Positions 34,044 through 47,049 of a DNA stretch of 64,000 nucleotides are shown here, piece after piece. Below the pieces are notes generated by a model. The model had not been told where the DNA came from, searched no databases, and worked only from the letters and a program-made list of their open reading frames with translations. How positions within the stretch are numbered: the stretch's first letter is position 1; each line of letters starts with the position of its first letter. Position numbers and translations under genes: made by a program. Source of the DNA: Ascaphus truei (lineage: Eukaryota > Chordata > Amphibia > Anura > Ascaphidae); assembly GCA_036426205.1 (NCBI GenBank), contig CM071570.1:54023087-54087086 (forward strand), given 5' to 3'.

Positions 34044-34051
34044 CTTTATCC

Positions 34052-36807
34052 TATATTTGTATTTACAGCATTTTGATCCAGAGGAAGGCAAACATTTTTT
34101 TTTTTGACATTTGCCCATAACAAATGATAATATGCAGATTAACTGTACCCATTAAGAGACGGCAGGGGTTTACACATGGAGATCCAAATAGCACTGTAGT
34201 TAACTAGTGTAGTTAACTACTGAATATACACTATACACTATAACGTATTTGGATAGTATTAATAGGAGTTAGGGAAGATTTACACTACATGCATTCTAAT
34301 GGAATGTATTTAGTTCTGCGTCCGAATCTGTACCCTTTTTTTTTTTTTTTTTTGTCTATTTCTGTGCATTTACAAATAAAGTGCCAAGTCTGAGGTGCCA
34401 TGAATCTCTCTAGCTAAAAGTATTTATGTAAAATTCAAGAAGTTAGTATGGAAGACATCTCCTGACTGAGATAAAAAATATATATTTTCTTAAGGATTTA
34501 TTTATCATTGTCTCCTAGCTGCAAAACTGGTGTAAAAATGAAAAACTGGTGCAAATCAAAAATATGAAAAGAAAAAAAAAACGTTTTATGAGGATACATT
34601 TTATTTGATAAGTCTGGTGCCGTTTATTGCACCAATTGTGCCCTAGTCTTGCAGCCAATAGTCTTTGATAAATAGACCTTTCAGCGTCTTCATGTTGCAC
34701 AAGTCTTCTGTTCTGTTGGCAATGGCATTGGTAACTGGGCCTGCCTTTTAATTTTATAACTCCAGCTGGCAATCTGTTATCAGTTTCAGAAACACAAAAG
34801 AGAGAACTTTTTAAATGCTTTCAGATCGTTGGCATTTCAGTGCTACGTAATACATACCAGATGGAGGACAATATGTGCTGGCTGTTTTTCTGCTGAGGAC
34901 CTGACATGCCTGGTGATTAATCACCTGTACTTGGTAATACTCCTAAGACCTGCTGTACTAGAGTAGCCTTTGCAAGAAGTAGAAGCTTTTGGACATGTTA
35001 CTTAAGCTGAAGCAGCTATATTCCTTTTTTTTTTTTTTTTTTTAATTGCAATTTATTTGATGTGGTTCTCTTCCTACCAAGGCTCCACAAACACATCTAT
35101 AGCCTTTATAAAACCCCATTTAAAAGAACTGCACATTAATGCACCTACCAATGAGCCAGACAGAAGGGAACAAGCAAACCTCTTCTTTGTTTATAAAAGA
35201 GAAAAGTGAAGGTATGCAAGTGTTATCTGGTAGCTGGTAGATGTGATTATTTTATATTCCGTAAATACATAAAGCTGGAATATAGCAATCATAGAGAGCA
35301 CAGTCCAACATACCAATTAAATAGAAAACAGGGACTGATTTTATTTTAAATATTACAATTTTCTTTTCTTTTTCTAATCGGCACACAGAAGGCTTTACAT
35401 GTGTTGGTCCAACATGTAAAAGATTGTTACAAAGGGAATACATTTTGTATTAATTTGAAAGTTTAGATCTGAAGTTGAGATGTTTTTATTATGTACTGCC
35501 CAGTGCATTCCAAACAAGGCAACAGACAATATCCCGGAATATGTATTTCTGTCTTTATTTGTATAGCGCCATTAATGTAAATAGCGCTTCACAGCAGTAA
35601 TAGTTACAATCATATAAATAATAAGATATAAATAACACAAAGGGAAGAAGTGCTTCAGACGTAAAAGTAACATTTAGGAAAAGGAGTCCCTGCTCCAAAG
35701 AGCTTACAATCTAATTGAATATGAGCTTCACTGCCACAGACTAGCCACACATTGTCTCTTATCTGTGGCTCAAATATAAGTGAAGAAAGAACTCTGTTGA
35801 ATTTCCCAAGTAATTTACATTAGTGGTTTTCTTTTTTCCCCCCCTCGTCAATGAAAAAAGTACTTGAAATTAATATTTCTCCAAAATGGAAAGCTTTTTT
35901 CATCATGACCTATAAGACGAGGATGAAAAATGAAGGTGCTTAAATAGGTACAGTTGACGGTACTATGTATGTTACAATGAGAACACAAGCTGTGAAAAAA
36001 TATCATTATAATATAATTCAAAGTATGTTTAATAGCTTCTTAAAGGAGCCACCACAAGAGGATAAGCAATTGTAATCGCTTTCATCACCAGTGCTTGAAT
36101 AACCAAGGAAAGAAACCTGGATCTATTCCAGGGGAATGTTCTAAATACGTTTTCCCCTCACCAAAAAACTGCAGATTTTTTTTTTACAATGGTAATCTCA
36201 ATCAAAAACTACAAGGTAGAGAGGAATTGGATTAAAAAAAAATGTTGAAGTTGGTATAGGGTTTAGGGGTGGGATAAAAGGGACTACTTCTTTTAAAATA
36301 GAACTCTACCTAAATCTCATTGATTATATTAAGTGAAGTAACAGACAGGATTGTCTGTGCGTACATGAGGTCAAAAGATTATGAAAGTGCAACCATGGGA
36401 AGTATTTGTAAACAAGTAGCAGGTCTGGATATTGGAAACTTGATCATGAATTAATGACCTAATAAATGATGTCATTAAGCATTCTACTTTCCTTAAAGGA
36501 GAGTAGGCTCTAGTACCTTTACCAATATTATTAACAGCTATAGAAGATTGGTGGTGTTTGTTTCATTAAACACTTCTGCGATAATGACAAAATACAATTC
36601 CCAATGCTACATCCAATATGACAAAAATATAGAGTTAAATACTTAACAGTTTGTCTTCTCAAAAGTAAGGGTCATTTAGTTAAACTCTTTGGCCAAAGAA
36701 TTATAAGCCTGCAGCCACGCCAAGGCATGGCCGCTTTGTAAGTCCTAACACCTCGTCTATTGAGACATTTCTGCTTCCATTACAGAGGTAAATCAGAATT
36801 CTCACAG
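34052..36807. other. AT-rich intron DNA with one dispersed repeat
   Basis: Bases 35556-35722 are a dispersed repeat: TTTATTTGTATAGCGCCATT, then AAGTGCTTCAGACGTAAAAG and GAGTCCCTGCTCCAAAGAGC. The sequence GCTTACAATCTAATTG also occurs in altered form at about 18115. T-runs lie at 34336-34355 and 35024-35043. No coding motif otherwise. Confidence 0.5.
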
Positions 36808-37039
36808 TTAGGCGACCGCTGAGCGCTAAAGACCGACGAGTGCGCATGTGCCGAACGCGCATTCGCACGAGCAGCTGCCAAATGCCGGCCACGCATGCAT
36901 GATCGGCACTAGCCGTCTGCTCGTGCGCATACCAGTGCTGTCCCAAAAACCAGGACATTTAAGATAAAAGTTGGGACCTGGGACAAAGTGTAGAAAAACA
37001 GAACTGTTCCGGTTAAACTGAGACGTCTGGTCACCCTAA
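36808..37039. mobile_element. MITE with TTAGG(G/C)..GACC ends
   Basis: The left end TTAGGCGACCGCTGAGCG and the inverted right end (GACGTCTGGTCACCCTAA) are imperfect terminal repeats. The body is CpG-rich on the left and has AAACCAGGACATTTAAGAT on the right. No transposase. Confidence 0.55.
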
Positions 37040-37904
37040 CATTAAGACCCTTTCAAGTGAAATGGCTTGCCACCGCATGGTAAAAGATGGCCCACCGTGG
37101 TTTGGTGGAGGCCATGTGTAGGTTCACACTCCACTAACCTTCTTTAATGGGAAATCTCAGGCAAATACATAATATTACTGCAGTTACTCAAAGTAAACTT
37201 TCTTATTGTAACCCCTCTCATTTGCCTCAGACCGACACCTAATGCTGAGTTGGGGGCCTCATTCGCCCTCCTTCGATACGGTATTCCCCTCTGGTCCTAA
37301 GTTAGGCCGTGCGTATAGTCCCGGCGCCGCCGCCCCAAAACAAATACATAGCCGACGCGTGCGCTTATAGTAAGCGCGATGGCGGCAATGCGACGGCAAT
37401 GTCCGTTAATTAGAGTGGATCGTTGACTGGCTCCCGGTTACCGTTGATCAATCCTGAGATCCCTCGGGCTCCAGCACCTCTGCCCCGCGTGCTCCGCCAC
37501 CTTCTCTTAAAGACTCCTCTCAACTTAGTCCCTCCCTTCTCACATCATTGGTCATTGGCTGCTGTCATTTCCAACATTAGTCACATGCTCAGTGCTCACT
37601 GTTGAGTCTGACAGAGTAGTTAAAGTGCGTGCTGCATACATTATACAGAGCGTTACATTAGGTATGTGCATCAGTGGCAATGCTTATGGAGTTGCTCTCT
37701 CCAAAAAGCTCAGTTTTCCTTCCTCGGCAGCTAGCTCAATGAAGTATATCACTTTGTCGGCCTGTATAATGTCAACAAAAACATGCAGAACCTTGAACTT
37801 TGCTGAATGTTCATTCTATAAGATCGCGTCCATGCTGATTGCACGTGCGCAACTGAGCACCGTGACGTCATGCGCGCTTGTATTTCCTGAGATCCATGGC
37901 CTGC
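37040..37904. other. No gene seen; GC-rich patch 37300-37400
   Basis: GGCGCCGCCGCCCC and GCGTGCGCTTATAG-type sequence at 37320-37390 looks like a MITE interior, but ends are not clear. The rest has no coding motif. Confidence 0.4.
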
Positions 37905-38110
37905 AGTGATGCGCTATGGGGGGTGTGGCTGGGGCATGCCCGTGACAGCACGTGAGCGGTTTGCCCTCATTGGCTGAACCGCGCACGTGACCCCGGTATC
38001 GTGCGACAAAGACAAAAAAAGTTTCTTTGCACGCATCGCTCCTACTCGCGTGCACAGTATGGACTCGCGATCAGTGCGCTCATGTGCGCTCGCGATCAGC
38101 ATGGACAAGG
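37905..38110. repeat. Third copy of the CACGTG / CCAAT CpG-rich repeat
   Basis: CACGTGAGCGGTTTGCCCTC is followed by ATTGGCTGAACCGCGCACGTGACC. The CACGTG boxes at each side form an inverted pair around ATTGG. Matches the copies at 27.77 and 30.67 kb. Confidence 0.65.
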
Positions 38111-38589
38111 CCTTATGTCTGTAAAAAGGGGCAGTTCTACAAAGCAGCCAGTTACTATAGTGTAATAAATTAAAGAAGAGCTACTTTAAAATGTAAGAAC
38201 ACAAATATATATCTATATATATATATATATATATATACAGTTATCCCTTTTGGGGCTGTTGTAGTGCACTGACAGTTTCACTGGTGAATACTTTGTCATT
38301 GCAAGCTTCCTGTTACTCCTCTTGCTTGATTAGCCTTTCATTATATGTTGTTCTTCAAAGACATCCCTTCATCACTTTGTCATTGGTAAGGTAGCAGAAA
38401 AAGCTTTGCTTTCTCATTCCCATACTTGCACAGTCCAGTGGGATTAACGGAGGCTCCCGTTGGAAACTGAATTGACTTGACTGAAGCTGATTTAGCAGCC
38501 ATGTTAATTACCTAAAAGAGGAATTAAAGGCATCTAAAAATATCTGTGGAACCATTGTCCTGATGATCTGGATTTGTAGAGTGGGATAG
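38111..38589. other. No gene seen; (TA)n at 38210-38235
   Basis: AT-rich with a TATATA run. No recognised element. Confidence 0.45.
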
Positions 38590-39030
38590 GGAATTGAGTG
38601 AAGATGTTGCGTTCTGGGTTTAAGCATGTTGATGTTAATCCTAGTGCCATGAGGCCATTGCTATCAATATATTCATGGTCCCAAGGCTCAACAAAGTACC
38701 CGGCCGTTCCTCCTTCTCTTACCGTGCACCCCAAAACTGGAACAACCTACCAGAGACTCTCACATCCACCACCAGTTTAAGTTCTTTCAAATCTAAGGCT
38801 GTCTCACACTTTAATCTGGTCTGTAACTGTTTCATACGCTCATAATATATATTTTCTTTAACTGTGCATGCAATGTCTTGTATATAATGTATACCCTGTT
38901 CATTTATGTAACTATACTTGTAACCATGTACTATTTGTTTTACTCTGTGCCCAGGACATACTTGAAAACGAGAGGTAACTCTCAATGTATTACTTCCTGG
39001 TAAAATATTTTATAAATAAATAAATATATT
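38590..39030 (+). mobile_element. Rex/CR1-like LINE 3' end with AATAAATA tail
   Basis: The plus strand at 38725-38815 reads APQNWNNLPETLTSTTSLSS, then FKSKAVSHFNLVC, the closing motif of the polymerase ORF. A 3' UTR follows with AACTCTCAATGTATTACTTC, and then AAATAAATAAATA as the tail. The last 90 bp recur almost unchanged at 57768-57860. The copy is 5'-truncated. Confidence 0.8.
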
Positions 39031-42000
39031 TCTATTAATGACCCATTTCCAGACCAAACTGTAAAAAAAAATAATAACTTGTAAAATCAGCAGCTTGCTT
39101 GATGGAGGAAATAAAGGGGATGCTATGTAAGAAGTGGGAGAAAGTCGAGAAGAAAAAAAAAGTGTGATTTGGCTGACAGTGAATGTATTTGGCAGTCTAT
39201 TATGTAGTGTAGAGTTCTAATATCCGTACCGATCATGTTGGGGAAAAGGCTGTGCTGGCTTTTACAAAACCACAGAAGTTCCTTCAATAAACTTTGTTCG
39301 TGGGGAGCAAATGTACGGATCTGGAGAGCTCATTAATAAATATTTCTGGTTGATCCAGCATATTCTTTTAAATGCATCCATGTTAGTAAATGAGCTAACA
39401 CAACCAAAAACATGGTTAAAAGACAAATTATCCCTCCCGGTAAAGCATTTTGTTTACTGTTGCGTGTTTTTTGTATTTCTTGGCTGACATTATTTGAAAA
39501 TGTTTGCAATGGTCAAGATTAAGAAAAGGTTGGAAGCCACTGTGGACTTTTCTGCATCTGGTTGACTTCATATGGTGTAAATCCATTGTGTATGGTAAAG
39601 CATCTAGAATCCCAAGTAATTTTAAAAGCTATTTTGTCTTGTTTTTAGAGAAACTGTAAGTGGGAGAGTGGATTTCTGTGGAAGCATGGTATGCCAAAAA
39701 TATTCTTTTAAAAATACCACAGACCTCTTTTTGTATTAAGTACTGGAGAGATTTGTAGTGAGCGCTTCACTTCATCTGCTTTCTTCAGTATGGCACAGAT
39801 GTTTTGTTTTAGACAGGGAAATTTACGAAGGATTTGTGGCCTCAACTCACCCAGTATATTGAAAAATGAACTGGTAAAACCAAACCAAACGGCAGGTTGT
39901 AGCCAACTACTACAGGTTTTAATCAGAAAGCGAATTTTTGAAAAATATATGTTTTGTTCTAGAAACTGAAACACAGCGTGTTTTATAGGATTTAATTCAA
40001 ATAATGTGCGTGTCGGAAAAAATGCTTCAAGCACAGCAAAATATAAACAAAGAACAAGGACTAAAGCGCTAGTTAAACACTCGGTGAATATTGGGATACC
40101 GCTAGGCTTAAAACTCTAAATGCTCTGCTGCTGGAGTGAGGGGACTGTTCCTGCGTCCATTTTTTATTGTAGAAAACAGGAATAATGCAGCACAAAAAAA
40201 ACCTCGAGCAGGAGTTTGATGGGAAAAAGAAACAATATATAGTGTAATACAGCTTTAAATGACTGTGCTGTTGAGAAAAAATATTGGGTATTGCACTCAC
40301 ATTTAGTGCCTATAATATAGGCGGTGGTTCATAAGGCGAACCTCCTCCTTTGTTTTTGGTCACAGGGACATGTTCATGGAGTTTGTAAGAAAAAACAAAG
40401 CGGGGCAAACACAGCGCAATATGTATAATGAACTTTTAAAATGTGGTCAAAGTGAATTAAAAACACTTACAGTAGAGTCATTCTTTAAAGCATTGATTTT
40501 AAGTGAAAAGTATCAGTGTAGTGCAGGAGAGAATCTCTTTATCTCGTGTGTCCGTTCCTGATGTTGGCGTCTAACGTCACTCCGGGTCATGCGCATCTCT
40601 CATCCGGAGTCTCACGGAGTTCCTTCAGAGTCTTTGATCTTTACTGCTTGTCACACTGGTATCTCTAAATCTCACCCTATGCATTTCACAAGATACATTT
40701 GCTTCCTCGGGCTCGTCGTAATTCGCACTGCTAGAGCCTTTACATTTGTAGGGAGTCTTCTGATCCTCAGTACATTTAACGCAATTTAGAAATTCGCCTC
40801 TTAATTTATTTCTCAGTAGACATGTTACTCATTCAAAATTAATACCAAGAAACACCCCTAAATGTTCTAGGCACAAATAATACAGAAGGATCTGAAATAA
40901 ACTTGGTATGCGTTCCTCTAACCCTACAGAATTAGGCTTCTTGAAGTGAGTAAATAAAGAGACATGAAAGTGCTGGTAGGGGGTTACAGGCACAACAATT
41001 TTGATATATTGTGACCTAAAGTCAAATACTGTATATTTGTAAATGCAGCTTGAAGCTTTCGGTAGCGTCTTCTCCATAGTCTTATGGAGTTATGTGATCT
41101 CCTGCCAGTCGTTTAATTATAAACTTCCTGAAATCAGTATGACATTAGTGCTGTGTTGTACCAGTCAGAGATGTACTCCCTATAATCCTTAACTTCTAAA
41201 GGATGTCTAGAACCATACAAAGGTAAAGCAGCAAGCAAACACAGGACAACAGTCTATTACCCTATTATTTCTTATATCTTAGTGTCTGTGTCTTAGCTAC
41301 AACTCATAACAACTACTTAGATTAACCAATAAATGTGGGACTTTGAATGCAATGGTATCCATTCAACCAATTTATTATGTTATATTTTAAGTTGTACAAA
41401 TGTAGCCATAAAGAACTTTGTTTTGCAGGTATGAGCTAATGCTACACACTAAAGCAAGTTAAAAATAACAATTAAAAAAAAAACTTATTGGCATTGAGTA
41501 TAGTTTCCTTTAATTTAAACAGACCATTTTTGTATAAAAAAATATTCGTTAGACGCGTATGTACTACTTTATTAGATGATTTACTTAAGTGATTCTTAGG
41601 TTACTATTGCACACGCTAATCACATACAGAAAGAAGTTCTGCTCTTGTGCCCATGAATATGACCAGCACGTCAGAGACCCAATATACATTAAATAGAAAA
41701 CAGAATGTCAGTCCTTTTATATATTGAAAGTAGTCAGTGTGCTGGAACATCCTGGAAGAGGAACTGCCTGAAGCCTCTCTCCAGTGCACTAAGGGAGGGG
41801 GGCAGACAAAGCCATTGTTAGTTTTTACCTATGGGCTCTGTGATCCGTGAAATACGAAGAGCACACGGCACACCCAATAAAAATGGCACTGGTGAGTGAG
41901 AGAGAGGTCTGTATGCACTTTCTGTTGTGTGAGCAGGGTCCAGCATAGGCAGAGTTTCCCTGTCTGGCTCCTTCACAAAGTTACACAGTTATTTTGCGAA

Positions 42001-42825
42001 ATCATATATGTGAAGGTGCATACACCATTGAGAACGTGTGTCCCCATTACTCATTTGTGGACTTAAGAGAATATTGTATTTTCTTTTATTTTACTTGTAT
42101 TTTATTTTATTTTTTTTAACCACAATGGATTCACTTTTCTTACGAATTTGGATTATCTCAACAATGCATTTGCAGATAGCAGTCAAAAATGTTTTTTTTT
42201 TTAAGTGTTTTAAACAACTTCTCAAAGTAATAGCTTTTTTTTTAAATGATTAAATCCCCCGTTCATTCACTTTGGACATAGGAGGGGCTGTCACTTTAAA
42301 TAGTGTTGAATTTGTATATGCTTGTAAAGATTTGTGTGTAGGTTAACACTGCACCACTTTGCCGTGTAACCCTGACGTAGCCAATGTGCTTGAACTCCAT
42401 TTGGGAGGAAAATGACTACGATCTCTTTATCTGCATTGATTAGCGCACACACACTGTTTTATACAATACACTGTGAAGTGTTTCGAAACAGATTAAGCAA
42501 ATAAAAATATCACTTGTGAGCAGTTTGAAACATTTGTGAGTAGTAAATAGAGGTTTTAAATTAGTGTAACATCATTATTAAAATATGGTATATTTAGATA
42601 TTTTGTGACGCACAGGGAAACAGAAATAAAGGGGCAGAAAGCTTGTGGGTCTGGTTCGCGTGTGGTTTCCCTCTATTTTAATGTATTTATTTCTTTTATA
42701 AACTGCTGCATACATTTGTGCTCTACAAATAAAAATAGACATACATTTGAAACCAGAAATATTGCTTTAAAAAAAAATTTTTTGGTTTTAATCATTAATT
42801 GTTTGTGGTATTTTGCTCCTGTTAG
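39031..42825. other. AT-rich intron DNA before exon D, nothing clear
   Basis: Bases 40030-40760 include pieces that resemble other repeat DNA (short CpG-containing segment at 40565-40625) but have no hammerhead-like or coding signature. A T-rich tract precedes the CTGTTAG acceptor. Confidence 0.4.
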
Positions 42826-42961
42826 GACGTGAAAGGGTGCGTCAACTTGCGGAAAACACCAGATACTTCAGAGAGAGATTGCATGACATGGGATTTATCA
42901 CTTACGGGAATGAGGAGTCTCCTGTCGTCCCTCTACTCTTGTACTTGCCTGGTAAAGTAGG
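42826..42961 (+). CDS. SPTLC3: SPTLC3 coding exon D
   Basis: Two bases, 44 codons and two bases. It reads [18 protein letters not shown], then [19 protein letters not shown] and PGKV. This is the start of the C-terminal small domain of the alpha-oxoamine synthase fold. The acceptor is CTGTTAG before 42826 and the donor is GTAAGT from 42962. The final GG joins the first G of the next exon to give Gly. [10 protein letters not shown] is closer to human SPTLC3 (LLLYMPGKV) than to SPTLC2 (LMLYMPAKI). The reading frame is intact and the neighbouring exons are in phase. Confidence 0.97.
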
Positions 42962-43984
42962 GTAAGTATTACAGGTCTATTTTAGAAATCACATGTGAAT
43001 GCTGCTTTCTTTGAAGGCTGCGAAACATAAAACTTTATATGTTGATATACATTATATATTTATATTGATATTACTTTGATATAGGGCCAGCCACTATCTA
43101 AACCCATTGCCTTTTTAAAATGTAGCAGGGGGGTGATACAATACTAGAATATAGCAATGTAAAACTGCAGTAAAGCACAGGATGAAGTCAATCTATACCA
43201 CAAGCAGCTTGCATTCTCAGCCAGACCTTACAATATGTCTGGAACCGGGTATGGGGTCTGAGTAATAATGCTATACATATTATGTTTTGTGATGCTCATC
43301 ACATACTTTCCCGGGTCATTGGCTATAACAGACCTTGCAACATGACACAAAAATAGATACACTTTAGTTGTTTTAAATTCCTATGGAAGTCCCTTAACTT
43401 ATGCAGCTAATCACACACACAACACACACGTTGCGTTTTTGTAAGCAGAGTAGGAGGAATTTTTCTCTTTGATAAAATGTTTCACATCTGTGTTTTTTTT
43501 ATTTAATTTTTTTCAGTAGTATGTTAACCAGCATCTCAAATTAGCGGGAGGTTTTGCGGTTCAGGAGTCACATTGGCGCCCTCCTCGGCTTTCACACAAT
43601 GGCAGAAATATGTACAATAGGTACAGCTGGTTTTCATTAGGCACCTGACAAATATGTACAGTATAGTCATAGTGTAAGGTATCATGAAATTCCTTTGATA
43701 TCACAGAAAAAAAGTGTTTTTTAGGATATGAAATAAGAACTAAAAAAAAAGTATTGATTTAGTCAAACTAGCACAAAAGGCGGCATTTCAGAAGATCCCA
43801 ATTACAAAGTGTGAATACCACATACTGCCGCTTTCATTCTCTTTTTTGATTCTATTGCCAGTCCGGATAGCTTTGTCCGTATACAGTAACACAGGGTTAA
43901 CACTTTTAACTTGCCGACCTGCAAAGTTACACGTGTGCATTTTTATATGTAGCTATATACATTTATTTATATACACTTGTTTTA
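42962..43984. other. No gene seen
   Basis: AT-rich intron start after exon D. No coding motif or recognised repeat. Confidence 0.45.
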
Positions 43985-44045
43985 GGGTTGACGTGGGTGG
44001 CTCAGTGAGTAAAGGCACAGACTTTAAAGCAGCAGTCCAAGCTGT
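43985..44045 (+). repeat. tRNA-like SINE head fragment
   Basis: GTGGGTGGCTCAGTGAGTAA followed by AGGCACAGACTTTAAAGC has the box A form of a tRNA-derived SINE. It breaks off before a box B, at a CAGCAGTCC junction, and a T-run follows. Confidence 0.5.
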
Positions 44046-44487
44046 CATTTTTTTTTTTTTAATTTCCCCCTCCCCCTTTAATGTGTGCATCAATACAATC
44101 CACACAATGATACGTAATTAGCTAAGTTGTTGATCGATCCGTTCTCCTGTGATCGATCGGTGAAAATTTGGCTCTGGGGTTCACTAAATGGCTGTCAGTG
44201 CAGCAGAAGAGGGACAAAGATGCAAAGATCTGTGGAGACGATCATGTGACAGGTAGTCACTAGATACAATTTGTGCACTGCTAGAGGGTGGGCGGGGCTC
44301 AAAAAGGGGTGTACCCGAGCCTGTTTCAGAAGAGGAAGGCGATGTGACTTAGTAAATGCTTGCTATAGAAACAAAGCTTGTTACATTATAATACATAAAA
44401 AATGTAATTCAGAGTTGTTTAAAAAAGATAAATGCTACAAATATTTTCTCATAGTATAGAACTGATTTTATTTTTTTTAAATTACAC

Positions 44488-44855
44488 ATGAAGGCTACTG
44501 CTTGGTCTGCAGCTTTAGGCTACGGCCCCGCTGTCTGCGCTGCACACGTGCCTGCCAGGCTGGTTTGGCCTTGTGCTCAGTCACTAGTTCTGCTCACAAT
44601 TTTCCTGTCTGCAGGAAAAATGGTGCGCACAGCGCGGCGGCCGCTCCCTGCAGCAGGCCCGGCCCCAGTGAGGGGGGGCTCTTGTCCCCGCAGCGGCAGC
44701 CAGCGGGGACCAAGCCTTACAGAAGTAGAGCCCGGTTTCACATCTCAGTGTCTGCTCATTGTGACCTTGGGCAAATGCCTCAGGCACCAAACAGATTGTA
44801 AAGCCCATTGGGAGAAAAGTACAATAAGTATTACCTATAGTATTAACTATATGAA
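44488..44855 (+). mobile_element. SINE with MIR-like core, split by a MITE
   Basis: The left part GGCTACTGCTTGGTCTGCAG (about 44493-44514) and the right part from 44717 read as one tRNA-derived SINE: AGAGCCCGGTTTCACATCTC (box B region), then TCATTGTGACCTTGGGCAAA, the core shared with MIR/CORE-SINEs, and CACCAAACAGATTGTAAAGC. The MITE at 44518-44716 sits inside it. The SINE therefore predates the MITE. Confidence 0.65.
44518..44716. mobile_element. PIF/Harbinger-like MITE inside the SINE
   Basis: Left end GGCTACGGCCCCGCTG and right end (inverted) GGCTTGGTCCCCGCTGG. TTA flanks both sides (44515-44517 and 44717-44719). The 199-bp CpG-rich body has no transposase. Confidence 0.7.
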
Positions 44856-44859
44856 CTAT

Positions 44860-45710
44860 ATACTGTAGTTACATAGAAAGCAGGGAGTGACCAGGATGCA
44901 TGGATAAATGAAAGTACAAATGTTAAGCATGGTAACAGATGGAGAGTTACCCAATATGGGTGCACAGTAATCCCTTCTTGTTTTTTTTACTATGGATGAT
45001 TAAATCTCTGGAGATTTGCTCTCATTGCCAATGACATCCGTAAAACCAGTCAGAGGTATCTCAGCTATGCATGGAACTCCATTAATTATATTCACTGTTA
45101 TTTATTGCAACAGGGTTTAAATACAATTTTGGCCAACTAAAACAGAAAAATAGTTTTTATTTATTAAAAGTACATTTTAACAAAATATTTTGTCTTGCAA
45201 ATAACCGTAGTATGCTACAGATGTACTTTAAATAGTAAATGTTTTTCCCTGTGATTATTTGTAACGAGTAGCCTTACCAGAATAATACCATCTAAAAGGC
45301 TTTTCTCAGTGTAATAATTCCAGAACTTTACAAAATTACAATAGAATTTGTACTAGTCTTTTTTTTTTTTTTTTTTCCCCCACTATTCAACACGCATTAT
45401 TTAGTATATCTGCATATTAAAAGATAATAAAAGAACTATGGCTTCTTCGCAGAAAACTGTCCTTCTATAAGTAATGTCTGATGACTTGAGGCCTTCAGCA
45501 TTATTCAGTGCAGAACCGTACACATTTGATGTGCTTGTCTCCAGCTCTCGCCACTTTCCAGCATCGTCACTGCTGCCCTCTGTACTGAACGTTATCTTCT
45601 CGAGACCAGCCATTGACTGGCCTTCCGCTACGTCCAGGTCTCCCTGGCACCAGAGCATGACGTTACTGCTAGCTGTAGTCCTTTACCGCCTCTTCAGACA
45701 TCCTACCATC
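44860..45710. other. No gene seen
   Basis: AT-rich with a T-run at 45359-45378. Bases 45470-45660 have a less AT-rich open frame on both strands but no domain signal. Confidence 0.4.
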
Positions 45711-46763
45711 TCTATAGAGACATACAAGCAATGGGGGAGCGTGGGATTAGAAAAACATTTGACAATAAAAAACAATAAAATACAATAAAATTAATGTGGT
45801 TACAAATATTTGCTGGGGGTTGGCGAAAAAATATAATACACTTACACGGCATGTGCAAGCGGACACGGTAATGTGGGTTTCTTTAAGCAATTCCACGTCA
45901 CTCCCAACAAACGGTAATGGTGGTTTAGAGGGTTTTGAAATAAATATATATAAATATATCTGTACTCACACGGCCATGTGTGAGTCCTTGCAGGAAATTG
46001 GTAACTTTGGGGTTAAATTAACCCATCTGGATCTCCCCCCAGTGTAGACTCTTCTTTGTTTGCAACCAACGTGGGATTCTAACTCCAGTCTTGGGGCATC
46101 AGATGGGGACTCTCCCCAGTGGTGGTAGTAGGGGGGGGGGAGTAGGTAGAGAAAGTGAGGCACGTTGTCAGTGGGGTTTAAAAACACATTTATTAGTTTT
46201 AAAAGGCAATTGGTATACAACAAGACTCACCCATCATACAAGTGGGTTGGACCCCTGGCCTCCTCGTGCCAGTCCAGGATACAGTTTAAGCAAGCCGTTA
46301 TTGCCAATCACCCCACTGACAAGTGCCTCACTTTCTCTACCTACTCCCCCCCCCTACTACCACCACTGGGGAGAGTCCCCATCTGATGCCCAAGACTGGA
46401 GTTAGAATCCCACGTTGGTTGCAAACAAAGAAGAGTTCTACACTGGGGGGAGATGCAGATGGGTTAATTTAACCCCAAAGTACCATTTCCTGCAAGGACT
46501 CACATGGCCGTGTTAGGTGACAGATATATTTATATATTATTTCAAAACCTCTAAACCACCTTACCTGTTGTTGGGAGTGACTGGAATGTGCTTAAAGAAA
46601 CCCACATTACCGTGTCCGCTGCACATGGCCGTGTAAGTGTATTTAAATTTTCGCCAACCCCAGCAATATTGTTGTAACACATTAATTTTATGTATTTTAT
46701 TGTTTTTTATTGTCAAATGTTTTTCTAATCCCACGCTCCCCCATTGCTTGTATGTCTCTATAT
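45711..46763. repeat. 1.05 kb inverted repeat (arms ~460 bp, spacer 134 bp)
   Basis: Left arm 45711-46176 and right arm 46311-46763 are inverted copies. Shared landmarks: AATGGGGGAGCGTGGGATTA, GGACACGGTAATGTGGGTTT, ACTCCAGTCTTGGGGCATCA and GTAGGTAGAGAAAGTGAGGC. A G-run in the left arm (46131-46141) matches a C-run in the right. The spacer contains ACTCACCCATCATACAAGTG. Sequence continues to 47050 on one side only and ends with a hammerhead-like motif. Confidence 0.88.
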
Positions 46764-46984
46764 CTTTAAAAGGGTTCCGGATTAACCCTTCCCTGGGGTT
46801 GCAGCAGAGGGGAACTCCATGCTGGCTCAAAGCATCTGTCATAGAGCCGTGGTCTAACTTACTGCCACATTGTAAGCACACCTCATATATTAAGCTTAAG
46901 GTAAGCGCCAGGTTTTTTCCTATTATCCTACCATCTCTGCCTCTCAGTGAACTTAAAACTACACACTGTAGAAATTGTAACTTT

Positions 46985-47035
46985 GTACATTTATGTAAAA
47001 AGCCAACGCGTTTCAAGCTTAATTGGCTCTTCCTA
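46985..47035 (-). repeat. CGCGTTTCAAGC module (hammerhead-like family)
   Basis: Minus strand: AGGAAGAGCCAATTAAGCTT followed by GAAACGCGTTGGCT. AGCCAA and TTGGCT form a six-base outer pair around GAAACGCG. The CUGANGA box is not recognisable. It has the same GAAACGCG end as the copies near 12.7 and 59 kb. A run of 12 A's follows on the plus strand. Confidence 0.5.
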
Positions 47036-47049
47036 AAAAAAAAAAAAGT

